Shown piece by piece: positions 1 to 7,625 of a stretch of DNA of 64,000 nucleotides; position 1 is the first letter of the stretch, and each line of letters starts with the position of its first letter. Source of the DNA: a virus; the IMG/VR virus record IMGVR_UViG_3300027833_001310, positions 1 to 64,000 of that record, one strand, 5' to 3'. The notes beneath the pieces were generated by a model, which did not search any database, was not told where the DNA came from, and saw only the letters and a list, made by a program, of their open reading frames with translations. The translations under genes and the position numbers were made by a program.

Positions 1-397
1 AACTACTGCTATTGGCTTTGTTATCGCCGCCAACAGCAAATTCAAACTCGTAACCGTCGACATCCATTTCTGGTATGTTGTCTTTGCCTCTGTCACCACC
101 ATTACAAAATACATATTCATGTTGATGACCAAATGCATTTCTAACTAACTCTAAGCCTTTGGTTACACTGCCGTCTTCATCGTCAACAGCATACACATTG
201 TCTACCATGTCCATGCGTTGTATGATTAGGGAACGTTCTTCAAAAGGCATAAAGGGTCTGCCTTTCTTGCGAGTAAGCCACTCGTCGCTGTTTACTAGCA
301 CTACAAGTTTATCGCCATGTTGTGCTGCTGATTCTAAATAATTTATATGTCCTGAATGTAGTGGATCGAAACCCCCACTAACAACGGCTATACGCAT
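1..397 (-). CDS. Cytidylyltransferase-like protein, C-terminus cut by window edge
   Basis: The first 132 residues are present and the gene runs off the left edge. The N-terminus MRIAVVSGGFDPLHSGH is the nucleotidylyltransferase fold signature, with the HxGH nucleotide-binding motif at residues 14-17 (HSGH). Families with this start transfer CMP or AMP to phosphorylated sugars or polyols (RfaE C-domain, TagD, glycerol-3-phosphate cytidylyltransferase). The exact substrate cannot be read from this fragment. The start codon directly abuts the stop of the bS21 gene, so the two are co-transcribed from the promoter at about 829-857. A role in sugar-nucleotide supply for the glycan genes elsewhere in the window is inference. 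Confidence 0.8.
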   Translation of the reverse strand, partial: MRIAVVSGGFDPLHSGHINYLESAAQHGDKLVVLVNSDEWLTRKKGRPFMPFEERSLIIQRMDMVDNVYAVDDEDGSVTKGLELVRNAFGHQHEYVFCNGGDRGKDNIPEMDVDGYEFEFAVGGDNKANSSS

Positions 398-793
398 TTA
401 CAGTCGGCCTCTAGCCTTTATCTTCTTCTGTAAATCTTCATGAGCTCTACGTTTCTTCTTAGTCTTCATCCATTTAGTGCCACCACTATTTGAATCAATC
501 CATGTGCCAGCACGTCTTTTAGCTTCGACTTCGCGGTTCCATCTAGACTTTGCAGCTGCTTTTCTACGTTTACGTTTAGCACTTGGCTTCTCGTAAAATT
601 CATTCTTGGCTAAGTCTTTTTGTCTATCGTCACGTTCAAGTATCTTCTTTAAACGTCTGATAGCACCGTTGACATCATCGTTGCGGACTTCGACTGAAGC
701 ACCGCGGAACTGTTTTTCTTGAGGCTTATTAAAATGTCTCTTAGGTTTATTAAAACCTTCTTTAACACCTTTACTCCAATTGTTGTTTTTCAT
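398..793 (-). CDS. rpsU: Ribosomal protein bS21 homologue with basic C-terminal extension
   Basis: Residues about 33-80 match the bS21 core: a VEVRNDDVNGAIRRLKK segment followed by the signature EFYEKPSAKRKRRKAAAKS. bS21 sits on the 30S subunit near the anti-Shine-Dalgarno end of 16S rRNA and helps initiation. Normal bS21 is about 60-75 residues. This one is 131, with about 30 extra residues in front and 50 behind, the latter rich in Lys/Arg and Trp. Phage-borne bS21 is known from marine viruses. It probably replaces host bS21 to bias initiation (inference). A good Shine-Dalgarno (AGGAA) precedes the start, and a consensus sigma70 promoter lies about 35 nt upstream, so it is an early gene. 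Confidence 0.9.
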   Translation of the reverse strand: MKNNNWSKGVKEGFNKPKRHFNKPQEKQFRGASVEVRNDDVNGAIRRLKKILERDDRQKDLAKNEFYEKPSAKRKRRKAAAKSRWNREVEAKRRAGTWIDSNSGGTKWMKTKKKRRAHEDLQKKIKARGRL

Positions 794-828
794 TTATTTC
801 CTGTGTGTAAAAACTTTAGTTTATGTCT

Positions 829-857
829 ATTATACTACCTTTATTTAGCATTGTCAA
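829..857 (-). promoter_or_regulatory. Sigma70-type promoter for bS21 and the cytidylyltransferase
   Basis: On the minus strand TTGACA (857-852), a 17-nt spacer and TATAAT (834-829) match consensus perfectly. It overlaps the 3' end of clpX. Confidence 0.85.
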
Positions 858-2109
858 GTGTATTGTTTCTAAAAAATCTGTAATCTTCTAGAATCCTACT
901 TGTACCATCTGCGTACATAGCCATAGGTTTTTCTATTCTACTTGGGTACTTATCAAATATTACTTTACTAACACCTTCTTCCTGGAGTTCTGGAGCATTA
1001 TACATTAAGTAGAATAAACTGTTCTCTACTATACTCTTAACTGCTCTAGCACCCATCCCACTCTTACTAGCTCTACATGCAACATCTCTAAAATAAGATA
1101 TACCAAAGTCTATCTCAATTTCGTTACAAAGCATAAGTTCTTTTACTTGATCAATAATACTGTTCTTAACACTTTGCATTATTTCAACTAGTTGTTCTTC
1201 GGACAGTTTATCTAATGTTGTTATAATTGGTAAACGTCCTACTAACTCAGGAATCAATCCATACTTAACAACATCTTCTGATAGTAATGCTTTTAGGATA
1301 CCATCTGATTGTTCCTTAGCAATAACATTGCCTGTGAAGCCTACACCTGTTTTATTTTTTAATCTCTTAATAATAAATTCTTCAACACCAACAAATGCTC
1401 CACCAACTATAAACAGCACATTAGAAGTATCAAACTCGACGTACTCATCTGTTAATTTCTTTGTACCTAGTTTAACTTTAGTTACTGTGCCTTCTATTAA
1501 ACGTAACATTGCTTGTTGTACACCCTCGCCACTTACGTCTCTGGTAGTAGTACTACTCTCACTCTTACGAGATTTCTTATCAATCTCGTCAATGTATATA
1601 ATACCTTTTTGTGCAAGTTTTATATCATAGTCTGCTACGACTAGCAATCTTTCTAGTACAGCTTCTACATCGTCGCCTACATATCCTGCTTCTGTTAGTG
1701 TAGTTGCATCTGCTATTGCAAACGGTACGTTTAGTTTCCTAGCAAGTGTTTTAGCAAATAGTGTTTTACCGGAGCCTGTTGGACCAATCATTAGTACGTT
1801 ACTCTTTTCTATAGTTACGTCATTGGTGCTGGTGTGGTTTATTCTTTTGTAATGGTTATATGCTGATGTGCTAAGTATTTCCTTAGCCTCTTCTTGCCCT
1901 GTGATATACTGATTTAAGTAATCATGTATTTCTCTAGGTGTTGGTATCTCCCCCGAGTCTTCTAATAATAAATGTTTATCGTCGTCTAGTATTTCGTAAC
2001 TGATTGAAATGCATTCGTTACAAATATAAACGTTGGGACCTGCAATAAGTTTTTCTACTTGGTCTCTACTTTTACCACAAAAATTACAGTTTAACTTTTT
2101 GTCTGTCAT
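841..2109 (-). CDS. clpX: ClpX-type AAA+ unfoldase
   Basis: Full-length ClpX at 422 residues (E. coli about 424). The zinc-binding domain has C8, C11, C30 and C33. Walker A is GPTGSGKT at 109-116, the pore loop GYVG is at 142-145, and Walker B IIYIDEID is at about 170-177. The ClpP-docking loop, IGF in bacteria, appears as GVGF (TGVGFTGN), so docking on host ClpP is plausible. ClpX recognises substrates, unfolds them with ATP and feeds ClpP. No clpP is visible in the window. The start overlaps the stop of the upstream coiled-coil gene (ATGA), giving an operon 4218 to 841. A phage-encoded ClpX could redirect host proteolysis (inference). Confidence 0.93.
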   Translation of the reverse strand: MTDKKLNCNFCGKSRDQVEKLIAGPNVYICNECISISYEILDDDKHLLLEDSGEIPTPREIHDYLNQYITGQEEAKEILSTSAYNHYKRINHTSTNDVTIEKSNVLMIGPTGSGKTLFAKTLARKLNVPFAIADATTLTEAGYVGDDVEAVLERLLVVADYDIKLAQKGIIYIDEIDKKSRKSESSTTTRDVSGEGVQQAMLRLIEGTVTKVKLGTKKLTDEYVEFDTSNVLFIVGGAFVGVEEFIIKRLKNKTGVGFTGNVIAKEQSDGILKALLSEDVVKYGLIPELVGRLPIITTLDKLSEEQLVEIMQSVKNSIIDQVKELMLCNEIEIDFGISYFRDVACRASKSGMGARAVKSIVENSLFYLMYNAPELQEEGVSKVIFDKYPSRIEKPMAMYADGTSRILEDYRFFRNNTLDNAK

Positions 2110-2663
2110 TTTTTACCTATATACCTTTTATTAGTTTCTGGTTTATCTGGAGTCGGTAGTGGCTGAGCCCAAAAGCCTATTTTCTTTTTAACTTCTTCTT
2201 CAGAACTTTTTTGTAATAATTTAAATATTTGCCCTTCGGATAAGTCTTCTTTATTCATTTCACTTGCGGCAAGTAATCTAGCCGCTTCTTTTAAATCACC
2301 AGTTGCTTCTTTCTCAACTGTGACTATCTTTTCTTTTTGTAATTCTAGTTCTTCTATTCTGGATTTGAGTTGTTTGTTTTCTCTTCTAAGTCCAGCGTCA
2401 GCTGGATTGGCTTTAGTAACCACTCGCTCGGGTCCTGGTACTTCTTTTTCGACAATTCGTATTGTCTCCTTCTCGATCTCGACTGGCTTCTCAACTGTAA
2501 TGATCTTTTCCTTTTCAACTTCAACTTCCTTAATAATAGTTTTAGGTTTACGTTTTTCCAACTTATCAATCTGGTCTAATGAGTCAGATAATAACTTTAG
2601 TGTATTACCATATCTCTCATACAACTCATTGAGGGCTTGTTGTAATTCTTTATTAGTCGTCAT
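2106..2663 (-). CDS. Coiled-coil protein with VEK/EIEK heptads
   Basis: Not recognised as an enzyme. Residues about 30-130 are a long charged coiled coil with repeated valine/glutamate/lysine units (EVEVEKEKIITVEKPVEIEK). A C-terminal tail of about 50 residues follows, with conserved-looking FWAQPLPTPDKPETN. It lies between a membrane protein with its own coiled coil and ClpX, overlapping both neighbours by a few bases, which suggests tight translational coupling. It may act as an adaptor or a partner of the membrane protein (inference only). Confidence 0.75.
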   Translation of the reverse strand: MTTNKELQQALNELYERYGNTLKLLSDSLDQIDKLEKRKPKTIIKEVEVEKEKIITVEKPVEIEKETIRIVEKEVPGPERVVTKANPADAGLRRENKQLKSRIEELELQKEKIVTVEKEATGDLKEAARLLAASEMNKEDLSEGQIFKLLQKSSEEEVKKKIGFWAQPLPTPDKPETNKRYIGKK

Positions 2664-4218
2664 CTTTACTAAGCCTCTTACTTAATTTCTTTTCTAGATT
2701 TAGTATGGACTTAGGTACTGTTAAATTTATGTCTAATTCTTTTGTGTTATCTATTATAACTTCTTTCGGCTTTTTGGTCAACTGTTTTTCTAGTTTTTTT
2801 ATTTTTCTTTGCAAAGCCGCTTCTGCTTTTTTATCTACACTAGAAGGTCCATCGTTCTCACTGAGCTTGTTATCAGCTGCCCCTTCTCGTTGTACAGGTA
2901 AAGTATCGTCTGCATCGCTTGCCCCTGGTTCACTACTGTGTGAATCTCCTGAGCCCTCACTGTTGTCTGTTTCTTGTCCATCATCATTGATGCTGAGGTT
3001 ATTGGTTGAATTTCCATTACTATCTCCTTCAGGTCCTTTTTTCTCTAGGTTAACTCCGTACCTAAGTAATGTTTGGTTTGCCGCTATTACTAGCATAACT
3101 GCTAATGGGTCAAACACAAATACAAGTAGTAGTATAAACACTTGTACTGCTTTGTCTAGTAGGTCCTCACTGTCGCCACCAAATAGTAATTGTGCTACAT
3201 ATTTGATTGGTCCTACTTCTTTCTCTAATGTTCTAACTTCGCTTTCTGCTTCAAACTTCTCATCTTTGATTACTATAAGTCCATCATAGATATCATCGAT
3301 TTGATTATTGTAGTCATCTATCTTAACTAGTATTTGATCTTGATCTTGACTGCTAGAGTCTCTCAGACCAGTTATTTCTTTGTTAGCATTATCTATTACA
3401 GTTTGTGCCTGTGCTCTGTACTTGTCTATGTTTGCTTGTTGGCTGTTAATATCACGTTGTGCGATTTGCCTTAGATTATTTTTCTCAGATGATATTGCAT
3501 CACGTTCTGCTTTTTGCCCTAGTCTTACTTCGTTTGCTAGTGCAACATTATCTACTGTTTCTGTTTCAGCACTTCTAAATATTCCACCACCGTCTGTTTC
3601 AGTTGTAACTGTGCCTTGGCTTGCATAACTGTCTACGATATTATCTAGTGGTATTAGTTTGTCATCCTGTGCTTTAAGGTCAATAACTAGTTGGTCTCTT
3701 ATGCTTTGGATTTGTCCTTGTGCATAATCAATGTCACCTTGCACTCTATCCCAGGCGCCATCTCTGATACTCTCTTGTTGTTGTATTGTAGCACTAACAT
3801 CTAAGCCGCCGCCAGTTTGTAAACCAGCAATACGGTCTTCTAGTATGTCTATCTTGTTTTCTTCTCTGGCAATTTTGCCATCAAGTCTTTCTACAATAGC
3901 AAATGCATCTCCACTTGCTCCTGCCTGATCTAAATGTGCTTTTGACAAGTATCCAAAGATACCCATGCTTGTGATAAGCATTAGAATTGCTACTGCAACA
4001 CACAAATATGATTTAAGCATTAACGAAGTGTCGTTCCAATACCTGTATAACCAACTAGCAGTAAGTAGTTTACCTACTTCCAGTGTGCCAGCCATTACTG
4101 CAATAGGCAAAGCTGCCGCACTGAAGATAGCCATTAGGCCTGCAATGCTGAACCATGCCGCTACCCCAGCAATAGCCAGAGCGGTAATTAATGTGAGGAT
4201 TCCAAATAACATATACAT
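2653..4218 (-). CDS. Multi-pass membrane protein with periplasm- or cytoplasm-facing coiled coil
   Basis: 521 residues. Three hydrophobic segments lie in the first 100 residues (MLFGILTLITALAIAGVAAW; an alanine-rich AALPIAVMAG stretch; SYLCVAVAILMLITSMGIFG). A long Gln/Asp-rich helical region (about 110-340) follows, then another membrane segment VQVFILLLVFVFDPLAVMLV at about 370. The tail is low-complexity Ser/Asp/Glu, ending in a Lys-rich coiled coil. The layout suggests an inner-membrane protein with a large helical domain. The function is unknown, and the link with the downstream ClpX operon suggests a role in altering the infected cell envelope or proteolysis (inference). Confidence 0.75.
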   Translation of the reverse strand: MYMLFGILTLITALAIAGVAAWFSIAGLMAIFSAAALPIAVMAGTLEVGKLLTASWLYRYWNDTSLMLKSYLCVAVAILMLITSMGIFGYLSKAHLDQAGASGDAFAIVERLDGKIAREENKIDILEDRIAGLQTGGGLDVSATIQQQESIRDGAWDRVQGDIDYAQGQIQSIRDQLVIDLKAQDDKLIPLDNIVDSYASQGTVTTETDGGGIFRSAETETVDNVALANEVRLGQKAERDAISSEKNNLRQIAQRDINSQQANIDKYRAQAQTVIDNANKEITGLRDSSSQDQDQILVKIDDYNNQIDDIYDGLIVIKDEKFEAESEVRTLEKEVGPIKYVAQLLFGGDSEDLLDKAVQVFILLLVFVFDPLAVMLVIAANQTLLRYGVNLEKKGPEGDSNGNSTNNLSINDDGQETDNSEGSGDSHSSEPGASDADDTLPVQREGAADNKLSENDGPSSVDKKAEAALQRKIKKLEKQLTKKPKEVIIDNTKELDINLTVPKSILNLEKKLSKRLSKDDD

Positions 4219-4285
4219 ATTTACCTGGATTAGTTGAGTGGCTAACTTAATATTGTCTATTAAACTGGGTTATATTGAGGATATA

Positions 4286-4380
4286 TAATCTCCCCACCCG
4301 TCGGTGAGAGGATTACACGTTCTAATCTTCTATGTATTCATCATATAGCACTGTTATAGACCGTCGTCGAGCAAACAGTG
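4286..4380 (-). other. Two hairpins in the leader/intergenic region 4219-4395
   Basis: TAATCTC (4286-4292) pairs with GAGGATTA (4308-4315) around an inner CACC/GGTG stem with a CGTC loop. Separately CACTGTT (4349-4355) pairs with AACAGTG (4374-4380). Neither has a U-run on either strand. They may form a 5' leader structure for the membrane-protein operon or an end signal for queD. Confidence 0.4.
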
Positions 4381-4395
4381 AAGCTCTGTTATTGT

Positions 4396-4872
4396 TTAAC
4401 TAAATTTTACTTTAGTATGGTCGTTAAGTTCAACAGTAGCACTATTGTGCTCATGTTCTCTTACTGTGGTCTTTTGTACCCAACATCTTCCGTTTGTTAA
4501 TTCCTTAACAATTTCATCTGCTTTGTCAAAAGCCATTTCAGCAAAACGTTCACAACCTGTATGCGATACTACTCGCATATCAATTAGACCCTTGTCTTGT
4601 AACATTTGAATGGTTTCCATTTCTGGGTCATTCTCTGCTACCAAGTAAGTATGATCGAACATTTGTTTCAACCATTCTTTAAGTGGCTTTAGTCCACCAA
4701 AGTCTACTATCCAGTTACTGCTATCAAGTTCATCTCCACCAAAGGTGAATTCAAACTGTAATGCGTAACCATGGATTAAGTTACAGTGGCTATCGGCCTT
4801 CCACTGTCTAAACGCACAACTATGTCCAGTTGAATGCGAATATGTTTTACCTGAATAAAATCTTTTGTTCAT
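4396..4872 (-). CDS. queD: QueD/6-pyruvoyl-tetrahydropterin synthase family protein
   Basis: About 158 residues, the family's usual size. QueD makes 6-carboxytetrahydropterin on the route to 7-deazaguanines (queuosine, or modified phage DNA bases). Numbering from the longer ATG at 4878: zinc ligand H19 (STGHSCAF), catalytic Cys C32 and H36 in CNLIHGY, the VDFGGLK substrate segment, and a C-terminal REHEH. The usual HGH is HGY, so one of the three zinc histidines is replaced by Tyr38. The chosen start is the second ATG (4872), which has an AAAGG Shine-Dalgarno 8 nt away; the ATG at 4878 would be only 2 nt from it. No other deazaguanine gene is visible in the window. Confidence 0.82.
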   Translation of the reverse strand: MNKRFYSGKTYSHSTGHSCAFRQWKADSHCNLIHGYALQFEFTFGGDELDSSNWIVDFGGLKPLKEWLKQMFDHTYLVAENDPEMETIQMLQDKGLIDMRVVSHTGCERFAEMAFDKADEIVKELTNGRCWVQKTTVREHEHNSATVELNDHTKVKFS

Positions 4873-4899
4873 AGTCATTACCTTTAAATGTATTTTTGT

Positions 4900-4927
4900 A
4901 TTATACAGTATATTTAGGCAATGTCAA
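4900..4927 (-). promoter_or_regulatory. Sigma70-type promoter for the queD-like gene
   Basis: Minus-strand TTGACA (4927-4922), 16-nt spacer, TATAAT (4905-4900). It predicts a short leader of about 20 nt. Confidence 0.8.
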
Positions 4928-4953
4928 GAATTATTTTAATATTTGTGGTATAA

Positions 4954-5427
4954 CTATTTCTTTTTCTTTTCCATTAACTTAACGGCTTTGTCATACTCTA
5001 CTTTAGCAATAACTTTTTCACGCAATAATTTATCTCTATTGACCATGTGCTTTGCTTGGACTTCATCTTTACTGCCTCCGAAGTATGCTACTGCATGTCC
5101 TTCTTCAACTAGTATGTCAGTTGCCATACGACCATCTAATGCTACAAAGTCACCAAGTACTCTACCAAACTTACCTCTCATATCTTCGCCATCTCTAGCA
5201 ATCTGAGTTTTAAGTATGCAAGACTTACCTAGTATTTCTTTTAATTTTGTTTTTGCAGCCAAGCCAAAAAGTTTTTCTACTTTATCTCTGGTTCTTGATT
5301 CTGGTGTATCAATGCCCATGATGCGGACTCTTTCGTCCATCATCCAAACACCAAACCCTAAGTCGATATTTACGTCCACTGTATCGCCGTCAACAATTTT
5401 AACGACATTCGCTTTATACTCGTACAT
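4954..5427 (-). CDS. Thermonuclease (staphylococcal nuclease family)
   Basis: 157 residues, matching a single SNase domain. The motifs are in order: VVKIVDGDTVDV (metal Asp), RVRIMGIDTPES (catalytic Arg and Asp/Glu region), and FGRVLGDF (second catalytic Arg), then a DILVEEGHAVAYFGG closing segment. It cleaves DNA and RNA with calcium. There is no signal peptide, so it acts in the infected cell or the virion. It has a CATAAATA late-type promoter at 5465-5472 and a GGGAG Shine-Dalgarno. Late expression is unusual for host-DNA degradation and may point to a role in particle or DNA processing (inference). Confidence 0.88.
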   Translation of the reverse strand: MYEYKANVVKIVDGDTVDVNIDLGFGVWMMDERVRIMGIDTPESRTRDKVEKLFGLAAKTKLKEILGKSCILKTQIARDGEDMRGKFGRVLGDFVALDGRMATDILVEEGHAVAYFGGSKDEVQAKHMVNRDKLLREKVIAKVEYDKAVKLMEKKKK

Positions 5428-5464
5428 GTGTTTCTCCCTGTTTGTACTGTTACCTATGTACGAG

Positions 5465-5472
5465 TATTTATG
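5465..5472 (-). promoter_or_regulatory. T4-type late promoter (CATAAATA) for the thermonuclease
   Basis: Close to the T4 late consensus TATAAATA. It is followed by a leader of about 35 nt with a GGGAG ribosome-binding site. Confidence 0.6.
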
Positions 5473-5487
5473 ATATTAAGTTATGGT

Positions 5488-6399
5488 TTAATGATCCTGT
5501 TTTGTAAAGTGGAAGGAGTTTGCAATGGCCTTATCACGGAGAGGGCTTTTGTCTAGGTGATTTATAAAATCATCATAAGAAGTCATGTCATCACGAAACT
5601 TTGCAGTTGCTTGTTTGCAACTTGGACCTTCTAAAATTTGGTTAAATATATCACCTGCATCCTGTCCTGATTGAACTTGTTGCTTGTATACTTTATTCTC
5701 AATACTCAAATAATCATCTACGGCAGAAAAGTCTTCTTGATCGCGTACAGCATTAATTATTACTTCTTTCCATCTGCTGTGTAACTTTGGTATAAATTTT
5801 GAATTGTCATGGTGACCATGTCCACGTTCGTATCCATCGTCTGATGTATTTGATCTATGAAATGTTTGCCTAGGTACTGTGTGTATATCGCATAATACAC
5901 CGTCAATTGAACTTAACGGTATGAGATGTACATCACTATGTGCTAATTTTATTTGCAGTAATGTAAATAACGGACGGTACATGTGAACATCATTAAAATC
6001 ACATCGTTGATTATTAATCGATACCATAGTAAGTACTAGTTGCTTAATATATTCATTACTTGCGTTATCAGAAATCTGTTGACCTGCGTTACTAACATCT
6101 GAATAAAATAGATCCCAGTGTGTATGCATCATAAACAATAAGCCAGTAGCCCATCTGTCTACGGGCTCTCTGCAAAACGCATATATTTTATAATCCGGGT
6201 AGTTGGCTAAATGACTATGAACTTTGGAGTCAGGGATTTTGTCATCCAATATCCATTTCTCACCAAACTCATTTACATTTATACCTAGTTCAGAATCTTC
6301 AAACCGAGGCATGAGTATCGTGCGTATACTAGTCGATGCTCCTTTGGGATAAGTTAAGCAAATAGTTTTAAGTTTATCGTTAACAAGGAAATCGAACAT
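5488..6399 (-). CDS. Sulfotransferase-like protein
   Basis: 303 residues. CLTYPKGASTSIR at residues about 14-26 resembles the 5'-phosphosulfate-binding loop of PAPS-dependent sulfotransferases. YAFCREPVDRWATG at about 75-88 matches the 3'-phosphate loop (R-x-P-x-x-R). The family moves sulfate from PAPS to sugars or other hydroxyls. The middle and C-terminal parts are divergent, so the acceptor is unknown. It lies 3 nt downstream of the SleB-type hydrolase gene, in the same direction. With several glycosyltransferases in the window, surface glycan decoration is a reasonable inference. Confidence 0.7.
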   Translation of the reverse strand: MFDFLVNDKLKTICLTYPKGASTSIRTILMPRFEDSELGINVNEFGEKWILDDKIPDSKVHSHLANYPDYKIYAFCREPVDRWATGLLFMMHTHWDLFYSDVSNAGQQISDNASNEYIKQLVLTMVSINNQRCDFNDVHMYRPLFTLLQIKLAHSDVHLIPLSSIDGVLCDIHTVPRQTFHRSNTSDDGYERGHGHHDNSKFIPKLHSRWKEVIINAVRDQEDFSAVDDYLSIENKVYKQQVQSGQDAGDIFNQILEGPSCKQATAKFRDDMTSYDDFINHLDKSPLRDKAIANSFHFTKQDH

Positions 6400-6402
6400 T
6401 GG

Positions 6403-7023
6403 TCAACTCGCAGTGTAAAAAATGTGGCCACCCACTTTCTTTACAGGAGTATAACTGGTACTCCAGTAAGGTTCAACAAAATCAGCATGGTACCACAATG
6501 CATTAGCTGGAATAACCTCAGGCGCTTTGCCTCTAATCGAATCTTCAGCAATTCTTAAACTGTCTAACCATGACTGCATATTGGCTTTGATAACATCACC
6601 TTTCTTATTAGTTAGGTATAAAGTATCTGACTTACCATCACAGTACCAACTGAACTGACACTGATTTCTAATAGGTACTAATGTACCGTTATGCTGTTGC
6701 CACCATGTTGAGTGTTTTGCTTGATACACTACACCACATAAAGTATTTGGGTAGTGAGGGCTACTAACTCTATTCATAGTTACATTAGCAACTGCAATTT
6801 TGCCTCTAGTAGATTCGCCTCTCGCTTCAAAGTAAATGTTCTTAGCAAGACAATGCATCTCGTCCACATCAATTTCTGCAACTGGTGGTCCTTGTAGTGC
6901 TTCTTTAGGAATTTCAAGTGTGTATGATTTTTGTCCTGAATTGGTCATAACAGAATTGGTGAATCCTACTATTGCCCAAACTAACAGTCCTGCAGTAAAG
7001 CCTGCTAATAAATGATCTTTCAT
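6403..7023 (-). CDS. SleB/CwlJ-type cell wall hydrolase, candidate endolysin
   Basis: 206 residues. A weak hydrophobic segment at about 5-24 (LLAGFTAGLLVWAIVGFTNS) is followed by a SleB-type hydrolase domain. It opens with CLAKNIYFEARGES (catalytic Glu at about 67) and contains VANVTMNRV and CQFSWYCDG, ending in WYHADFV and VGGHIFY. These enzymes cleave peptidoglycan. The glycine-rich, moderately hydrophobic N-terminal segment without a cleavage site resembles a signal-anchor-release endolysin, which would be exported by Sec and released at lysis (inference). No holin gene lies directly beside it. Confidence 0.85.
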   Translation of the reverse strand: MKDHLLAGFTAGLLVWAIVGFTNSVMTNSGQKSYTLEIPKEALQGPPVAEIDVDEMHCLAKNIYFEARGESTRGKIAVANVTMNRVSSPHYPNTLCGVVYQAKHSTWWQQHNGTLVPIRNQCQFSWYCDGKSDTLYLTNKKGDVIKANMQSWLDSLRIAEDSIRGKAPEVIPANALWYHADFVEPYWSTSYTPVKKVGGHIFYTAS

Positions 7024-7063
7024 ATCAAGTCCCCCACTAAAAATATTCGCACTGAGCGTTAAT

Positions 7064-7354
7064 TTACTTGATGAGCTGAATGCTCGAAGTCATCTCTGTA
7101 TACTTATCTGCAATTTCTTTTTGAGTTACAGCGTATGTTAATACAGTTGACATGTTGATATCAACATGCTTAGGTTCAGCACTCATTAGCCAAGGAACCA
7201 TGCCTATGCCTTGTTGCCCTGGTGCTAGTACTACTACTTTGCTTAATGTAAGTGTATCGCTTTCGTTTTTCTCAAAACGTGCTATTAGTTCTTCGCCTGA
7301 TACTAACTTAGTTGTAACTACTTCACCACTTTTTAACGGTTTATCAAATAACAT
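7064..7354 (-). CDS. Small Sm-like beta-barrel protein, paralogue of the gene at 42008
   Basis: 96 residues. The N-terminus GEVVTTKLVSGEELIARFE and the pattern of short beta strands resemble the Sm/Lsm-like small phage proteins. It is clearly related to the 99-residue protein at 42008-42307 (GEVVTLKLISGIEVLAQLY). RNA binding is possible but not shown. It has a GAGGAA Shine-Dalgarno and its own consensus sigma70 promoter, so it is expressed early. Confidence 0.7.
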   Translation of the reverse strand: MLFDKPLKSGEVVTTKLVSGEELIARFEKNESDTLTLSKVVVLAPGQQGIGMVPWLMSAEPKHVDINMSTVLTYAVTQKEIADKYTEMTSSIQLIK

Positions 7355-7384
7355 ATATTCCTCGTTTTTTTATTTGTATAGCAT

Positions 7385-7412
7385 ATTATATACTATGTTA
7401 ATCAAATGTCAA
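7385..7412 (-). promoter_or_regulatory. Sigma70-type promoter for the Sm-like gene
   Basis: Minus-strand TTGACA (7412-7407), 16 nt, TATAAT (7390-7385). Confidence 0.85.
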
Positions 7413-7534
7413 CACTTTTTTACGGCAAAAAGGCCTGTTTTCGTACACTTTTCTGCATCAAAAGTTAAATATAAACGTTGGACAGGATATTAGAGTCTAG
7501 CAAGTTATAAATTAATGCGTCCCTCTTAGAATAC

Positions 7535-7600
7535 GCTAAATAGTTCCAGGAGAACACAATGACTGTGCCAACACTTTTAGTAAGAACAACAGGGCCCTGA
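7535..7600 (+). pseudogene. Plus-strand late promoter, ribosome site and 13-codon ORF (decayed or recoded gene)
   Basis: GCTAAATA (7535-7542) resembles the late promoter, AGGAG (7548-7552) is a strong ribosome site, and ATG at 7559 opens MTVPTLLVRTTGP, ending at TGA 7598. Codons after the stop remain protein-like in frame 0 (VTSISLDVTLA) and in frame +1 (EVLLTPE). The stop context CCC TGA is compatible with a +1 slip. It lies on the strand opposite to its neighbours, in an otherwise empty 270-nt gap (7355-7625). A degraded virion gene is the simplest reading; a tiny peptide or a recoded gene is possible. Confidence 0.35.
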
Positions 7601-7625
7601 AGTTTTACTAACACCAGAGTAACAT

